Shown here in pieces: positions 41,318-50,760 of a stretch of 64,000 nucleotides of DNA. Source of the stretch: Kineosphaera limosa NBRC 100340 (lineage in GTDB: Bacteria; Actinomycetota; Actinomycetes; Actinomycetales; Dermatophilaceae). The translations under genes and the position numbers were made by a program. The first letter of the stretch is position 1. Each line of letters opens with the position of its first letter. Under the pieces are notes generated by a model, which saw only the letters and a list, made by a program, of their open reading frames with translations, had not been told where the DNA came from and did no database searches. The stretch covers positions 24,375-88,374 of the forward strand of contig NZ_BAHD01000022.1 of the NCBI RefSeq assembly GCF_000298215.1. The letters are read 5' to 3'.

Positions 41318-41923
41318 TCAGGCCGCCGAGACCCGAGCGGCGGTGATGGCGTGCTTGGCGCCGGCGGCGACCTTGTCGCTGTCGTAGGTCAGGGTCAGGC
41401 GCGCCCCGGCCTCGTTGCTCCAGCTGCACAGGTTGTCTTCGCAGGCCGTCAGCAGCAGGTCGTCGGGAGCCGTGGCGCCGCGCAGCGACGACATCGCCCC
41501 GGCGGTCACCAGGTCACCCATCGCAGCGGTGTCACCGGCCTGCCAGGCGGAGATCAGCTCGCCGCCGTACTCGCCCGCGTCGGTCGGCAGCTGAGCCCGG
41601 GCGCCCCCGGTCGCGGTGGCCGCCGACGTCGGCGCCTTGGTGGCGGGCGTGCCCTGCGCGGTCGACTGACCACCCGTTGCCGGTGAGTTCGGCGCCGAGA
41701 GCGGCGTGCTCGGCGACTGGGTCGCCGGTTCGGTCTGCGTCGCCGGAGCCGTCGCGGTCGCGGCGGTATCGGGCGTGTTCGAGCCGCACCCCGCAAGCAG
41801 CAGCGCCCCGGTGAGCGCGCCCACGGCGGCCACGGCGAGCCGGCGCGAACGGCGACTGTCAGGGCCCTGGGTGGGCAGATCGATCCCGGTCGAAGGTCGG
41901 TCGGTCGTCCCCTGGGTGGTCAT
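41318..41923 (-). CDS. Lipoprotein of unknown function
   Basis: 201 residues from ATG 41923. A basic N-terminus (RRSRRLAV) leads to a signal helix AVGALTGALLLAGC with the lipid-modified Cys at about 46. A 70-residue Thr/Ala/Pro/Ser-rich linker follows, then a small globular domain: AGEYGGELISAWQAGDTAAMGDLVTAGAMSSLRG, LLLTACEDNLCSWSNEAGARLTLTYD. Two Cys in ACEDNLC could form a disulfide. The order helix, then two strands ending in a TYD pair, resembles small secreted NTF2-like or DUF domains, but I cannot assign a family. It is divergent from purA. Confidence 0.75.
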   Translation of the reverse strand: MTTQGTTDRPSTGIDLPTQGPDSRRSRRLAVAAVGALTGALLLAGCGSNTPDTAATATAPATQTEPATQSPSTPLSAPNSPATGGQSTAQGTPATKAPTSAATATGGARAQLPTDAGEYGGELISAWQAGDTAAMGDLVTAGAMSSLRGATAPDDLLLTACEDNLCSWSNEAGARLTLTYDSDKVAAGAKHAITAARVSAA

Positions 41924-42270
41924 CAACCACGTCCTGCCTCCGGCTTGCTGGGCACGAGCCGGTCACGTGCGGCCGCGAGCGCGTGCTGCGGCCTCTGCCG
42001 CGTCCCCATCGACGCAACCCCCCGGTGGCCTGAGCAATTCGTGGTAACCCCAACGAAATTCGCTGCCTACTCCCAGTATGCGCACAGTCGGGCGGGTCCG
42101 GTTGGCGCGCAACGCCGTTGCGTGGCGCGGCGGGTGGACCCGTCGCCACGACGGGTCGAGGGCCGCTACCGGGCCAGCTGCCCCGCGATGGCGACCCGAT
42201 AGTCTTGCGCGGGGCCCGGCAGGGCACCATGTCTGTTCGAGTCTGTTCGAGCGAAAGAGGGTGGCCCGCG
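41924..42270. other. Divergent region between the lipoprotein gene and purA
   Basis: 347 bp. It contains a TTCGT-N10-ACGAA inverted repeat (42038-42057), a GC hairpin around CCCCGCG/CGCGGGG (42181-42216), a TAGTCT box at 42200-42205, and an exact 10-bp tandem repeat GTCTGTTCGA (42231-42250) just before the purA ribosome-binding site. Function of these is unknown. Confidence 0.5.
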
Positions 42271-43560
42271 ATGCCCGCGATCGTGCTGGTCGGTGCCCAG
42301 TGGGGCGATGAAGGCAAGGGCAAGGCGACGGACCTGCTCGGCGACCGCATCGACTACGTCGTGAAGTTCAACGGCGGCAACAACGCCGGGCACACCGTGG
42401 TGATCGGCGACGAGAAATACGCCCTGCACCTGCTGCCCAGCGGGATCCTGACCCCCGGCGTGACGCCGATCATCGGCAACGGCGTCGTCGTCGACCTGCG
42501 TGTGCTCTTCGAAGAGCTGGACGCCCTGGAGGCGCGCGGCGTCGACACGTCGCTGCTCAAAGTCAGCGCCAACGCCCACATCATTCCGCCCTACAACACG
42601 GTGCTGGACCGGGTCACTGAGCGTTTTCTGGGCAGCCGCAAGATCGGCACCACCGGTCGCGGCATCGGCCCGACCTACGCCGACAAGATGTCGCGCATCG
42701 GCATCCGCGTGCAAGACCTGTACGACGAGTCCATCCTGCGGCAGAAGGTCGGCGCGGCACTGGCGTTCAAGAACCAGGTGCTCGCCAAGATCTACAACCG
42801 CCGCGCCATCGACGTCGACCGCGTTGTGGCCGAACTGCTGTCCTACGCCGACCGGTTGGCGCCCATGGTCGCCGACACGTCGCTGGAGATCAGCCGCGCC
42901 CTGGATGCCGGCAAGACCGTGCTCTGCGAGGCCGGTCAGGCCACGCTCCTCGACGTCGATCACGGCACCTACCCCTACGTGACCAGCTCGAACGCCACCG
43001 CCGGTGGCGCCTGCACCGGCGCCGGGCTGCCGCCGACCCGCGTCGACCGCGTCATCGCCGTGCTCAAGGCCTTCACCACCCGCGTGGGTGAGGGGCCCTT
43101 CCCCACCGAACTGCACGACGAGGTCGGCGACCGGCTGCGCGTCATCGGCAACGAATTCGGCACGACCACCGGGCGCCCGCGGCGGGTGGGCTGGCTCGAC
43201 GTCGTCATCGGCCGTTACGCCACCCGCATCAACGGCGTCACCGACTACGTGCTGACCAAGCTCGACAACCTCGACACCTTCGAGCAGATCCCCGTGTGCG
43301 TCGCCTACGACGTCGGTGGCGAGCGGTTCGAGGAGATGCCGACCAACCAGAGCGACTTTCACCACGCGACGCCGATCTACGAGTACCTGCCGGGGTGGTG
43401 CGAGGACATCAGTGGTGCCCGCACCTTCGAGGAGTTGCCGGCCCGCTGCCAGGAGTACGTGCTGTTCGTCGAGGGGCAGATCGGCGCCCGCATCTCGGCC
43501 ATCGGCGTCGGCCCGGGCCGCGACGAGATCATCCAGCGGTATCCGCTGACAGGGGAGTGA
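42271..43560 (+). CDS. purA: Adenylosuccinate synthetase
   Basis: 429 residues. PurA converts IMP, Asp and GTP to adenylosuccinate in AMP synthesis. Motifs: the GTP loop [17 protein letters not shown] (about 7-23; active-site Asp and His in [10 protein letters not shown]), [18 protein letters not shown] (IMP site), [22 protein letters not shown], and FPTEL...RRVGWLD. ATG 42271 is preceded by AAAGAGGG and gives the normal N-terminus [15 protein letters not shown]. It is followed 2 nt later by lysS. Confidence 0.97.
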   Translation: MPAIVLVGAQWGDEGKGKATDLLGDRIDYVVKFNGGNNAGHTVVIGDEKYALHLLPSGILTPGVTPIIGNGVVVDLRVLFEELDALEARGVDTSLLKVSANAHIIPPYNTVLDRVTERFLGSRKIGTTGRGIGPTYADKMSRIGIRVQDLYDESILRQKVGAALAFKNQVLAKIYNRRAIDVDRVVAELLSYADRLAPMVADTSLEISRALDAGKTVLCEAGQATLLDVDHGTYPYVTSSNATAGGACTGAGLPPTRVDRVIAVLKAFTTRVGEGPFPTELHDEVGDRLRVIGNEFGTTTGRPRRVGWLDVVIGRYATRINGVTDYVLTKLDNLDTFEQIPVCVAYDVGGERFEEMPTNQSDFHHATPIYEYLPGWCEDISGARTFEELPARCQEYVLFVEGQIGARISAIGVGPGRDEIIQRYPLTGE

Positions 43561-43562
43561 GC

Positions 43563-45332
43563 GTGTCGCAGGCAGCGCAGCAGGCACAGCAGGATTGGGT
43601 CACCCGGCTCGCCGACGAGGTCATCGAGGAGGCCACCCGACGTCAGGGGGGCACCCTGACCCGCCCCATCGTGTGCGCCTCCGGGCTGAGCCCGAGCGGT
43701 CCGATCCACCTGGGCAACCTGCGGGAGGTGATGGTTCCGCACTTCGTGGCGGACGAGATCGCCCGACGGGGCATCGCCGTCGAGCACATCATCAGTTGGG
43801 ACGACTACGACCGTTTCCGCAAGGTGCCCGCCTCCGTCGAAGGCGTTGACGACTCGTGGAAGGCGCACATCGGCAAGCCGCTGACCAGCGTTCCCGCCCC
43901 CCACGGCTCGGGGTACGACAACTGGGCCGCGCACTTCAAGGCGCCGATGAAGGCCGCGCTGCAGATGATGGGGGTCGCCTACCGCGGCATCAGCCAGAGC
44001 GAGCAGTACACCTCCGGCGCCTACCGCGAGCAGGTGCTGCACGCGATGCGCGACCGGGAGCGCATCGACAAGGTGCTCGACCGGTACCGCACCAAGGCGG
44101 CGGCACCCGCCAAGACCGCAGGCGGCCAGGCACCGCTGGACGAGGACGCCCAGGAGGCGGCCGATCTGGCAGCCGTCGGCTCCGGTGCCGCCGGTGAGGA
44201 CGACGGCAGCGGCACCGGCGGTTACTTTCCGTTCCGGCCGTACAGCAAGGCGTTCGGCACCGACGACACCCGCGTCATCGCCTACGACGAGGCGAGCACC
44301 GAGTTGACGTACGTGGCGAACGGCCCGCAGGGGGAGCAGGTCACCGAGACCATGCACCTGGACCGCGACACCCACGGCAAGCTCGTGTGGAAGGTCGACT
44401 GGCCCATGCGGTGGGCCTACGAAGGTGTCGACTTCGAGCCCTCCGGGGTCGACCACCAGAGCCCCGGATCGTCGTTCGTCGTCGGCGGTCAACTCGTCGA
44501 GGAGATCTTCGGCGGGCACCAGCCGATCGGCCCGATGTACGCCTTCGTCGGCATCGCGGGCATGGCCAAGATGAGCTCGTCGCGCGGCGGCGTGCCCACC
44601 CCGGCCGACGCCCTGGTCATCATGGAGGCGCCGCTGCTGCGCTGGCTGTACGTGCGGCGCCGCCCGAACCAGTCGTTCACCGTCTCCTTCGACACCGAGC
44701 TGCTGCGGCTGTACGACGAGTGGGATGCGTTGACGCGCAAGGTGGTCGGCGGCTCGGCGCAGCCCGGCGACCTGGCCGCCTACGAGCGCAGCGTGCGCAC
44801 CACGGAGCGGGAGTTGACGCTGACGCCGCGATCGGTGCCCTACCGAGCGCTCGCCTCGATCATCGACATCACCGGCGGGCACCCGGAGCAGACGCTACGG
44901 ATCCTCGAGGGCTTCGACGTCGCCGGCTCGATCACGAGCCTGGACGACGTGCGTCCCCGGCTGGACTGCGCCAGCAGTTGGGTGCACACCCAACTCGATC
45001 CGGGCGACCGCACCCGCCTGCGCACCGAACCCAACCGCGGGTTGCTCGCCGAGCTCGGTCCGCAGCAGCGCGATGCGCTCGGACTGCTCGCTCAGCGCCT
45101 GACCGACGACTGGTCACTGGACGGCCTGACGACCCTGACCTACGGCATCCCCAAGGCCCAGGCCGGCTTGGACGTCGGCGAGAAGAAGCTGCCGCCGGAG
45201 GTCAAAAAGGCCCAGCGTGAGCTGTTCCGGCTGCTCTACCTGCTGCTCATCGACAAGGAGACGGGCCCCCGCCTGCCGACCCTGCTGCTGTGCGTCGGCC
45301 CCGACCGAGTCCGCCACCTCATCGGCCACTGA
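43563..45332 (+). CDS. lysS: Class I lysyl-tRNA synthetase
   Basis: 589 residues. A class I (Rossmann) LysRS rather than the usual class II bacterial enzyme: the HIGH-like motif is GPIHLGN (about 47-53) and the KMSKS motif is KMSSSRG (about 337-343). LVWKVDWPMRWAYEGVDFEPSGVDH is typical. It charges tRNA-Lys in the cytoplasm. Two oddities: a 45-residue Ala/Gly/Asp-rich insert (about 178-222), and the place where relatives have paired CxxC zinc knuckles reads SKAFG and VANGPQG, so the zinc site seems lost. It starts at GTG 43563, 2 nt after purA, and is probably co-transcribed with it. Confidence 0.94.
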   Translation: MSQAAQQAQQDWVTRLADEVIEEATRRQGGTLTRPIVCASGLSPSGPIHLGNLREVMVPHFVADEIARRGIAVEHIISWDDYDRFRKVPASVEGVDDSWKAHIGKPLTSVPAPHGSGYDNWAAHFKAPMKAALQMMGVAYRGISQSEQYTSGAYREQVLHAMRDRERIDKVLDRYRTKAAAPAKTAGGQAPLDEDAQEAADLAAVGSGAAGEDDGSGTGGYFPFRPYSKAFGTDDTRVIAYDEASTELTYVANGPQGEQVTETMHLDRDTHGKLVWKVDWPMRWAYEGVDFEPSGVDHQSPGSSFVVGGQLVEEIFGGHQPIGPMYAFVGIAGMAKMSSSRGGVPTPADALVIMEAPLLRWLYVRRRPNQSFTVSFDTELLRLYDEWDALTRKVVGGSAQPGDLAAYERSVRTTERELTLTPRSVPYRALASIIDITGGHPEQTLRILEGFDVAGSITSLDDVRPRLDCASSWVHTQLDPGDRTRLRTEPNRGLLAELGPQQRDALGLLAQRLTDDWSLDGLTTLTYGIPKAQAGLDVGEKKLPPEVKKAQRELFRLLYLLLIDKETGPRLPTLLLCVGPDRVRHLIGH

Positions 45333-45338
45333 CCCCCC

Positions 45339-45367
45339 GCGCCGCCGCCGCAGGGGCGGGGCGGCGC
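45339..45367. terminator. Bidirectional terminator between lysS and the helicase gene
   Basis: GCGCCGCC (45339-45346) pairs with GGCGGCGC (45360-45367) between convergent genes. Confidence 0.65.
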
Positions 45368-45382
45368 AGGGGTTGGGCCGCC

Positions 45383-47797
45383 CTAGACGGGGCGTAGGAC
45401 GTGCATGCGGTGGGCGGCGCGGGTGAGCACCACGTAGAGCACCCGGGGGCCGCCGGGGGATTCGGCGACGATCTCGTCGGGGTCCAGCACGATGGTGGCG
45501 TCGTACTCCAGGCCCTTGGTGGACAGGGGATCGACGACCTCGACCCGACCGCGAGCCTCGCCGGTCAGCGCGCCGACCACCTGCGCTGCCGACTCGGCCC
45601 AGCGAGCGGGGGCGACGACCGCGACGTTGCCGTCGACCTCGCCCAGCACCTGCGCGATCGCAGCGCCCAACTCCTGGGGCAGCTGCGCGGCCGCCACCTG
45701 CCGGTCCACCGGCCGAACGCCGGTCTCCCGCACGGCCTGGGGGATGTCGGCGTCGGGCATCGTGACCCGGATGACGTCGGCGGCGTGCTCGAAGATCTCC
45801 CGGGCGTTGCGGTAGTTGGTGTCCATGTGAAAGGCCTGCCGTGGGTGCCGACCGAAGGCCTGGTCGCGGGCCGCGATCGCCTCCTGCTCCAACGGCCAGG
45901 ACGCCTGCGCGGCGTCACCGACCACGGTCCACGACGCCCACCGGCCGCGGCGCCCGACCATCCGCCACTGCATCGGAGACAGATCCTGCGCCTCGTCGAC
46001 CAGCACGTGGGCGTATTCGGCCGGCGCCTCGATCCGACCGTGCAACAGCAGCTCCCGCGCCTCGCGCTCGTCGACCGGCGCGCGAGTGCCCCGCAGCCGC
46101 AGGGCCGCGTGCCCCGGCCGCTCCTCCTGCGCGCGCAGCTGGCCGGCGGCCACGGCTGACTCCAGCACGTCGTCCAGCTCCTCGACCTGATAGAAGCCGC
46201 GCTCACGCTTGACCTCCGGCACGAGCCCGACGCGCGGGGAGAGATCGTCGATGAGCGCCGTGTCGGCAACCGACCAGGTGCCGGTGCGCAGGGCCTCGCG
46301 CATCGAGGCGGCCAGCGCCTCGGCGGCCGCCTCGCCCAGCACCCCGGCGGCGTAGCGGTGGGTGCGTTCGGCGTCGGCCAGCCACAGCAGCACCTCGCGT
46401 GGGTCGACGGGCCGCCACCAGCGGTCGAGAAAGTCCTCGACGTCGCGGTGCTCCTCGAAGGTCGCGATGAAGTCTTCGGCGTCTCCGGCTCCGGGGCGCT
46501 CCGGGCGCACCTGCTGCCAGGCGAGCTTGGCCAGGGCCGCGAGCATCGCCGACCGCGAGGTGTTGCGGGTGTGGTGGCGCAGTACCTGCGCCCGCGCCCG
46601 GTCCAGTTCGCGGGCGCGCAGGTGCACCGGAGCGCCCTGCACCATGGCCCGCAGCTCGGTCGGGGCACCCGGGATGACGTCACGCGCCGCCCGCGCGAGC
46701 ACCCGCCGAATGGTCGGCGACCCCTTGATCTGCGCGACCTGCGGGGTGTCGAGCCGCCCAGCCGTCGCGACGTCCAGCAGGTCACCCAGGCTGCGCAGGG
46801 TCACCGACTCCTCACCGAGGGAGGGGAGCACCCGCTCGATGTAGGCGGTGTAGGCCGCCGACGGTCCGACGACGAGGATGCCGCCGGTCTCGTAGCGGCG
46901 CCGGTCGGCGTACAGCAGATAGGCGGCGCGATGCAGGGCCACGACGGTCTTGCCGGTGCCGGGGCCGCCGGTGATGAGGGTGACGCCGCGCGCGGGGGCC
47001 CGGATCGCCTCGTCCTGGTGGGCCTGGATCGTCGCCACGATGTCGCGCATGCGGCCCGTGCGGCTGCGGGTCAACGCCGCCAGCAGCGCCCCATCGCCGA
47101 GAATCACCAGGTCGTCGGGGGCCTGCGGGGCCAACATGTCGTCTTCCACGCCGATGACCTGCTCGCCGCGGCTGCGCAGCACTCGGCGCCGCACCACCCC
47201 GTGCGGTTGCACCGGTGTCGCCCGGTAGAACGGCGCCGCGGCCGGTGCCCGCCAGTCGATGACCAGCGGCTCGTAATCGTCGTCGCGCACCCCGAGGCGG
47301 CCGACGTAGCGCACCTCCCGGTTCGGCGACTCGGGGTTCTCGACCTCGGCAGCGCCGCCTCCGTCGCGGCCGCCCCCGTCGCGGCTGCTGCTGTCGCCGC
47401 CGTCGGCCTCGCCGAGCTCGTCGAATTCGCCGTCCACGGCGAAGTCCAGCCGCCCGAAGACGAGCCCCTCGTGCTGCCGGTCGAGCACGTGCTGGCGGCG
47501 ACCGGCGGTGTAGACCAGCGCGTCCCGCTCGAAGAGGCCGGTGATCTCCTCGTCGCGCACGTCGCCGGTGCGGTCGGTGCGGCCGCGCGAGAGACCGTCG
47601 GCCTCGATGAGGTCGGCGCGCCGCCGGGCCTTCTCCAACTCGGCGTACACCCGGTCCACGTGGGCCTGCTCGTCGGCCAACTCGCGCGCCAGGATGGCCT
47701 GTGCGTCGGCGGCGCCTTCGGGTGCGCCCTCGCCGGTCTGCGCCTGCCCGGGGTCGGTTGCCTGCTTGCCTGCCTGCTGCGTGTCGCTGCTCGTCAC
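45383..47797 (-). CDS. HelD/HelR-like SF1 helicase (RNA polymerase-recycling factor)
   Basis: 804 residues from GTG 47797 (ATG 47893 would add 32 Arg-rich residues). The N-terminal coiled coil AQAILARELADEQAHVDRVYAELEKARR is followed by the HelD-specific DWRAPAAAPFYRATPVQPHGVVRRR. Next come Walker A GGPGTGKTVVALHRAAYLL (about 277-295), a long HelD-specific insert, then LVDEAQDLSPMQWRMVGRR, VVGDAAQASWP, NYRNAREIF and GLEYDATIVLDP. HelD relatives in actinobacteria dislodge stalled RNA polymerase, and HelR homologues give rifampicin tolerance. The middle contains Gly/Arg/Asp-rich repeats (SSSRDGGGRDGGG) absent from typical members. Confidence 0.88.
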   Translation of the reverse strand: MTSSDTQQAGKQATDPGQAQTGEGAPEGAADAQAILARELADEQAHVDRVYAELEKARRRADLIEADGLSRGRTDRTGDVRDEEITGLFERDALVYTAGRRQHVLDRQHEGLVFGRLDFAVDGEFDELGEADGGDSSSRDGGGRDGGGAAEVENPESPNREVRYVGRLGVRDDDYEPLVIDWRAPAAAPFYRATPVQPHGVVRRRVLRSRGEQVIGVEDDMLAPQAPDDLVILGDGALLAALTRSRTGRMRDIVATIQAHQDEAIRAPARGVTLITGGPGTGKTVVALHRAAYLLYADRRRYETGGILVVGPSAAYTAYIERVLPSLGEESVTLRSLGDLLDVATAGRLDTPQVAQIKGSPTIRRVLARAARDVIPGAPTELRAMVQGAPVHLRARELDRARAQVLRHHTRNTSRSAMLAALAKLAWQQVRPERPGAGDAEDFIATFEEHRDVEDFLDRWWRPVDPREVLLWLADAERTHRYAAGVLGEAAAEALAASMREALRTGTWSVADTALIDDLSPRVGLVPEVKRERGFYQVEELDDVLESAVAAGQLRAQEERPGHAALRLRGTRAPVDEREARELLLHGRIEAPAEYAHVLVDEAQDLSPMQWRMVGRRGRWASWTVVGDAAQASWPLEQEAIAARDQAFGRHPRQAFHMDTNYRNAREIFEHAADVIRVTMPDADIPQAVRETGVRPVDRQVAAAQLPQELGAAIAQVLGEVDGNVAVVAPARWAESAAQVVGALTGEARGRVEVVDPLSTKGLEYDATIVLDPDEIVAESPGGPRVLYVVLTRAAHRMHVLRPV

Positions 47798-47956
47798 TAC
47801 TCGCCTGCCCCGCGCCAGCTCGCCCTGATGTCGTCCAGATGTCCCCACCCGCCGGGGTGCGCTCGTCACGCACCCGCGCTCGGGCCGAACCATCGAGTTT
47901 ACGGCCTGGCCGCCCCAGCCCTGCCCAGCAGGTGCGGCGTAAGTGCGGAGCGGGGC

Positions 47957-48961
47957 TCAGAGCCAGCCGCGGCGTGCGGCTTGAACGCCGGCCTGAAAGC
48001 GGGTGGCGGCGCCCAAGCGCTCCATGAGGGTCCGCACTTTGCGCTCGACGGTTCGCTGACTGATGCCCGTGCGGCTGGCGATGAGGGTGTCGGTGGCGCC
48101 GGCGGCCAGCAGGCTGAGGATCAGCCGGGACTGCCCGTCGATCGGGCCCTCCTTGTCGGAGGCCATCGGCGCCGCGGTGCGCCACACCATCTCGACCAGG
48201 CCCGCCAGCGCCAGCACGAGCCGTCGGTCGCCCACGAGCAGACATCCCTGAGCCGACGAGTCATAGCTGGTCAGGTCGACGACGGCACTGGTGGTGTCGG
48301 CGACGATGACCGAGAACGGCAACCCGCGGGCAAAGCGGCAGCTCTCCCCGGAGGCCGTGCGGGCCTGCAGGATCTCGGCGGCGCGCGGCAGGTCGAGCAC
48401 GGCCGAGTCGAAGGTCGTGCGCAGGCGCAGCGGCCGACCGGAGGCGTTGACCCAGCGGCCGCGGTGTTGATCGGGGTCGCCGCCGAAGAGGTGCGCGGTG
48501 CGCGGGGAGTTGTCGCGAAATCCGATCACTTCGTGCTCGGCGACCGCGACGAGGTGCGCGGAAGCCTCAGCCAGCTCCTGCTGATTGCTCAGCGCCACGA
48601 TGCCGCCGCCTTCGACCCGCGGGTGCGCTCGGGCGTTGCGGTAGATCGTGGACAGCTCGATGGACAGCGCCCGCGCTGTCGCGGCGCGCAGCTCGAACTC
48701 CCCGGCCAGGGCGGGCAGCGTCAGGTCCGGCGGCAGCGCCTCCCATTCGTCGTCCGCGGTGCGCCGCAGCAGACCGATGCGCTGCAGGTCGGCGGTGACC
48801 TTCTCGATCGTGGCCTCGTCGAAGCCTTCGGCGAGCAGCGCCGCGCGGGTGATGCCGGGTCGGTGAACGGCCAGCAGGTACAGGCGGTTGGCGGGCTCGT
48901 CGACGCCGGTGGCGCTCAACGTCAGCAGGCCGGGGTCGACGATCTGCACTGGTCTGGTCAC
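47957..48961 (-). CDS. LuxR-type transcriptional regulator with N-terminal winged-helix-like domain
   Basis: 334 residues from GTG 48961 (GGGGGG upstream); GTG 49000 is an alternative. It has an N-terminal helical region with RLYLLAVHRPGITRAALLAEGFDEATIEKVTADLQRIGLLRR, like a TrmB or winged-helix domain. A middle region has strands (VIVADTTSAVVDLTSYDSSAQGCLLVGDRRLV) and resembles the phospholipase-D-like domain of the TrmB group. The C-terminal LuxR helix-turn-helix is RLILSLLAAGATDTLIASRTGISQRTVERKVRTLMERLGAATRFQAGVQAARRGWL. There is no receiver domain, so the signal is unknown. Actinobacterial relatives regulate secondary metabolism or stress. It is divergent from purD. Confidence 0.85.
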   Translation of the reverse strand: MTRPVQIVDPGLLTLSATGVDEPANRLYLLAVHRPGITRAALLAEGFDEATIEKVTADLQRIGLLRRTADDEWEALPPDLTLPALAGEFELRAATARALSIELSTIYRNARAHPRVEGGGIVALSNQQELAEASAHLVAVAEHEVIGFRDNSPRTAHLFGGDPDQHRGRWVNASGRPLRLRTTFDSAVLDLPRAAEILQARTASGESCRFARGLPFSVIVADTTSAVVDLTSYDSSAQGCLLVGDRRLVLALAGLVEMVWRTAAPMASDKEGPIDGQSRLILSLLAAGATDTLIASRTGISQRTVERKVRTLMERLGAATRFQAGVQAARRGWL

Positions 48962-49386
48962 GACGCCCCCCGGTGCCGATCGCTGGGACCCGGGTGCCAC
49001 CCGGCGTTCTGCTGCCCGAACAGTAGCGGCTCCGGGACTTCCCGGTGCCCTCCCGCCGGCACCACGATTCGCGCGAAAGATCAGGCGGTTCAGCGGGGAT
49101 TCAGTTCTGCGGGCCTTCGATCCGACCGATCGCCGCGCCGGCTCGAGGCGCCCACCCGCCGCCCGATATCCGGGTTTTCGCCCCTCTTGTCGGCCTATCG
49201 CGGGTCGTTGCCCAGGTCACGCTGTTGCCCGGGGATGTGTTGCAGAGCACACTGGGATCACCCCTCTTTACCGCGGGGGGTGTGGTTTGCCAGAGTGTGT
49301 CCAGGCCGCATCCGCGTAGTCCCAACGCGGGTTGTGGCGCCCGGCCGGGAGTTCGGTCCCCTGTGACTCTCGGTACGGAAGGCGAC

Positions 49387-49420
49387 GCCCCCGGGAGGGT
49401 CCCCCCTGTCTCCCGGGGGC
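49387..49420 (+). promoter_or_regulatory. GC hairpin just upstream of the purD promoter
   Basis: GCCCCCGGGAG (49387-49397) and CTCCCGGGGGC (49410-49420) form a perfect 11-bp stem with a 12-nt loop, 16 nt before the -10 box. It could be a terminator that insulates purD or a repressor site. Confidence 0.5.
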
Positions 49421-49436
49421 CTCGCGTCCCTCCCAC

Positions 49437-49442
49437 TAGGCT
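49437..49442 (+). promoter_or_regulatory. -10 box (TAGGCT) of purD, likely leaderless
   Basis: TAGGCT lies 7 nt before GTG 49450. Confidence 0.45.
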
Positions 49443-49449
49443 GGAGCCC

Positions 49450-50760
49450 GTGAAGGTCCTCGTCGTAGGTTCTGGTGCTCGCGAGCACGCCATCGTCACC
49501 GCGCTGCGGCGCGACCCGCAGGTCACGCATGTCCATGCGGTCCCGGGCAATCCGGGCATGTGGGCGCAGGCCAAATGCCATGAGCTGCCGGAGGGGATCG
49601 AGGACGGCGACGCGGTCGCCAAGCTCGCCGTGCGCATCGGCGCCGATCTCGTCGTCATCGGGCCGGAGGCGCCGCTCGTCGCCGGCGTAGCCGACGCGGT
49701 GCGCGCTGCCGGAGTGGCCTGCTTCGGTCCCTCGGCGCAGGCGGCGCGGCTGGAGGGCAGCAAGGCCTTCGCGAAGGACATCATGGCCGCCGCCGACGTG
49801 CCGACGGCCCTCGCGCACGTGTGCACCGGCCTGGAGCAGGTGATGGACGCCCTGGACGCGTTCGGGCCGCCCTACGTCGTCAAGGACGACGGCCTGGCCG
49901 CCGGCAAGGGCGTCGTCGTCACGCCGAACCGAGGGCAGGCGCTCGCGCACGCCGCGCAATGCCTGGAGCGGGAGACGGGGCCGGGCGAGGCGCCCCCGCA
50001 GGTGGTCATCGAGGAGTTTCTCGACGGGCCCGAGGTGTCGCTGTTCTGCGTCACCGACGGGGTCAGCGTCGCGCCGCTGACCCCCGCGCAAGACTTCAAG
50101 CGCCTGCTGGACGACGACCAGGGCCCCAACACCGGTGGCATGGGCGCCTATTCGCCGCTGCCGTGGGCTCCGGCGGGGCTCACCGCGCAGGTCGTGGAGC
50201 GCATCGCCGAGCCGACGATCAGGGCGATGCGCGAACGGGGCACCCCGTTCGCGGGCATCCTGTACGTCGGCCTGGCCCTGACCTCCCGCGGGCTGCGAGT
50301 CGTGGAGTTCAACGCCCGGTTCGGCGACCCCGAGACCCAGGTCGTGCTTGATCGTCTACGCACCCCCCTCGGGGGGCTGCTCTACGCGGCGGCCACCGGC
50401 ACCCTGGGCGACCTCGACGAACTCGCCTGGCATCCGCACACGAGCGTCACGGTGGTGCTGGCCGCCAACGGCTATCCCGACGGGCCCCGGCGGGGCGACC
50501 CGATCACCGGGTTGGAGACGGTGCACGAGCCGGCGTACGTGCTGCATGCCGGCACCCGCAAGCCGTCGGGCAGCGAGCTGCTCTCCCATGGCGGGCGGGT
50601 GCTCAGCGTCGTGGCTTCCGGCGACGATCTGGATCAGGCGCGCGAGCGGGTCTACGCCGCCATCGCCGGCATCGAGTTGCGCGGCAGCCAGTACCGACAC
50701 GACATCGCGCTGGCCGCGGCCCAGGGCCGAGTCGCCGCGCCGGCCGCAGGGCGTGACTGA
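49450..50760 (+). CDS. purD: Phosphoribosylamine-glycine ligase
   Basis: A 436-residue ATP-grasp enzyme of purine synthesis, joining glycine to phosphoribosylamine. Features: KVLVVGSGAREHAIVTAL (about 2-19), DLVVIGPEAPLVAGVAD, the ATP-grasp region YVVKDDGLAAGKGVVV, GPNTGGMGAYSPLPW and VVEFNARFGDPETQVVL (metal ligands). The GTG start at 49450 has GGAG upstream; the frame is open further upstream but without the family's beginning. The stop overlaps purC (TGATG), so the two are coupled. Confidence 0.96.
   Translation: MKVLVVGSGAREHAIVTALRRDPQVTHVHAVPGNPGMWAQAKCHELPEGIEDGDAVAKLAVRIGADLVVIGPEAPLVAGVADAVRAAGVACFGPSAQAARLEGSKAFAKDIMAAADVPTALAHVCTGLEQVMDALDAFGPPYVVKDDGLAAGKGVVVTPNRGQALAHAAQCLERETGPGEAPPQVVIEEFLDGPEVSLFCVTDGVSVAPLTPAQDFKRLLDDDQGPNTGGMGAYSPLPWAPAGLTAQVVERIAEPTIRAMRERGTPFAGILYVGLALTSRGLRVVEFNARFGDPETQVVLDRLRTPLGGLLYAAATGTLGDLDELAWHPHTSVTVVLAANGYPDGPRRGDPITGLETVHEPAYVLHAGTRKPSGSELLSHGGRVLSVVASGDDLDQARERVYAAIAGIELRGSQYRHDIALAAAQGRVAAPAAGRD

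Larger units (their letters stand above)
48962..49449. other. Divergent region between the LuxR gene and purD
   Basis: 488 bp without a gene. It includes a hairpin (49387-49420) and the purD -10 box (49437-49442). The stretch 49001-49380 shows no clear repeats, tRNA or coding signal. Confidence 0.55.

Noticed and set aside
41924..41926. TTG start of the lipoprotein
   Set aside because: The ATG one codon later (41923) is a better start; no ribosome-binding site favours the TTG.
49045..49449. Extended start of purD
   Set aside because: The extension would run through the hairpin and -10 box and has no similarity to the PurD beginning; GTG 49450 gives the normal N-terminus.
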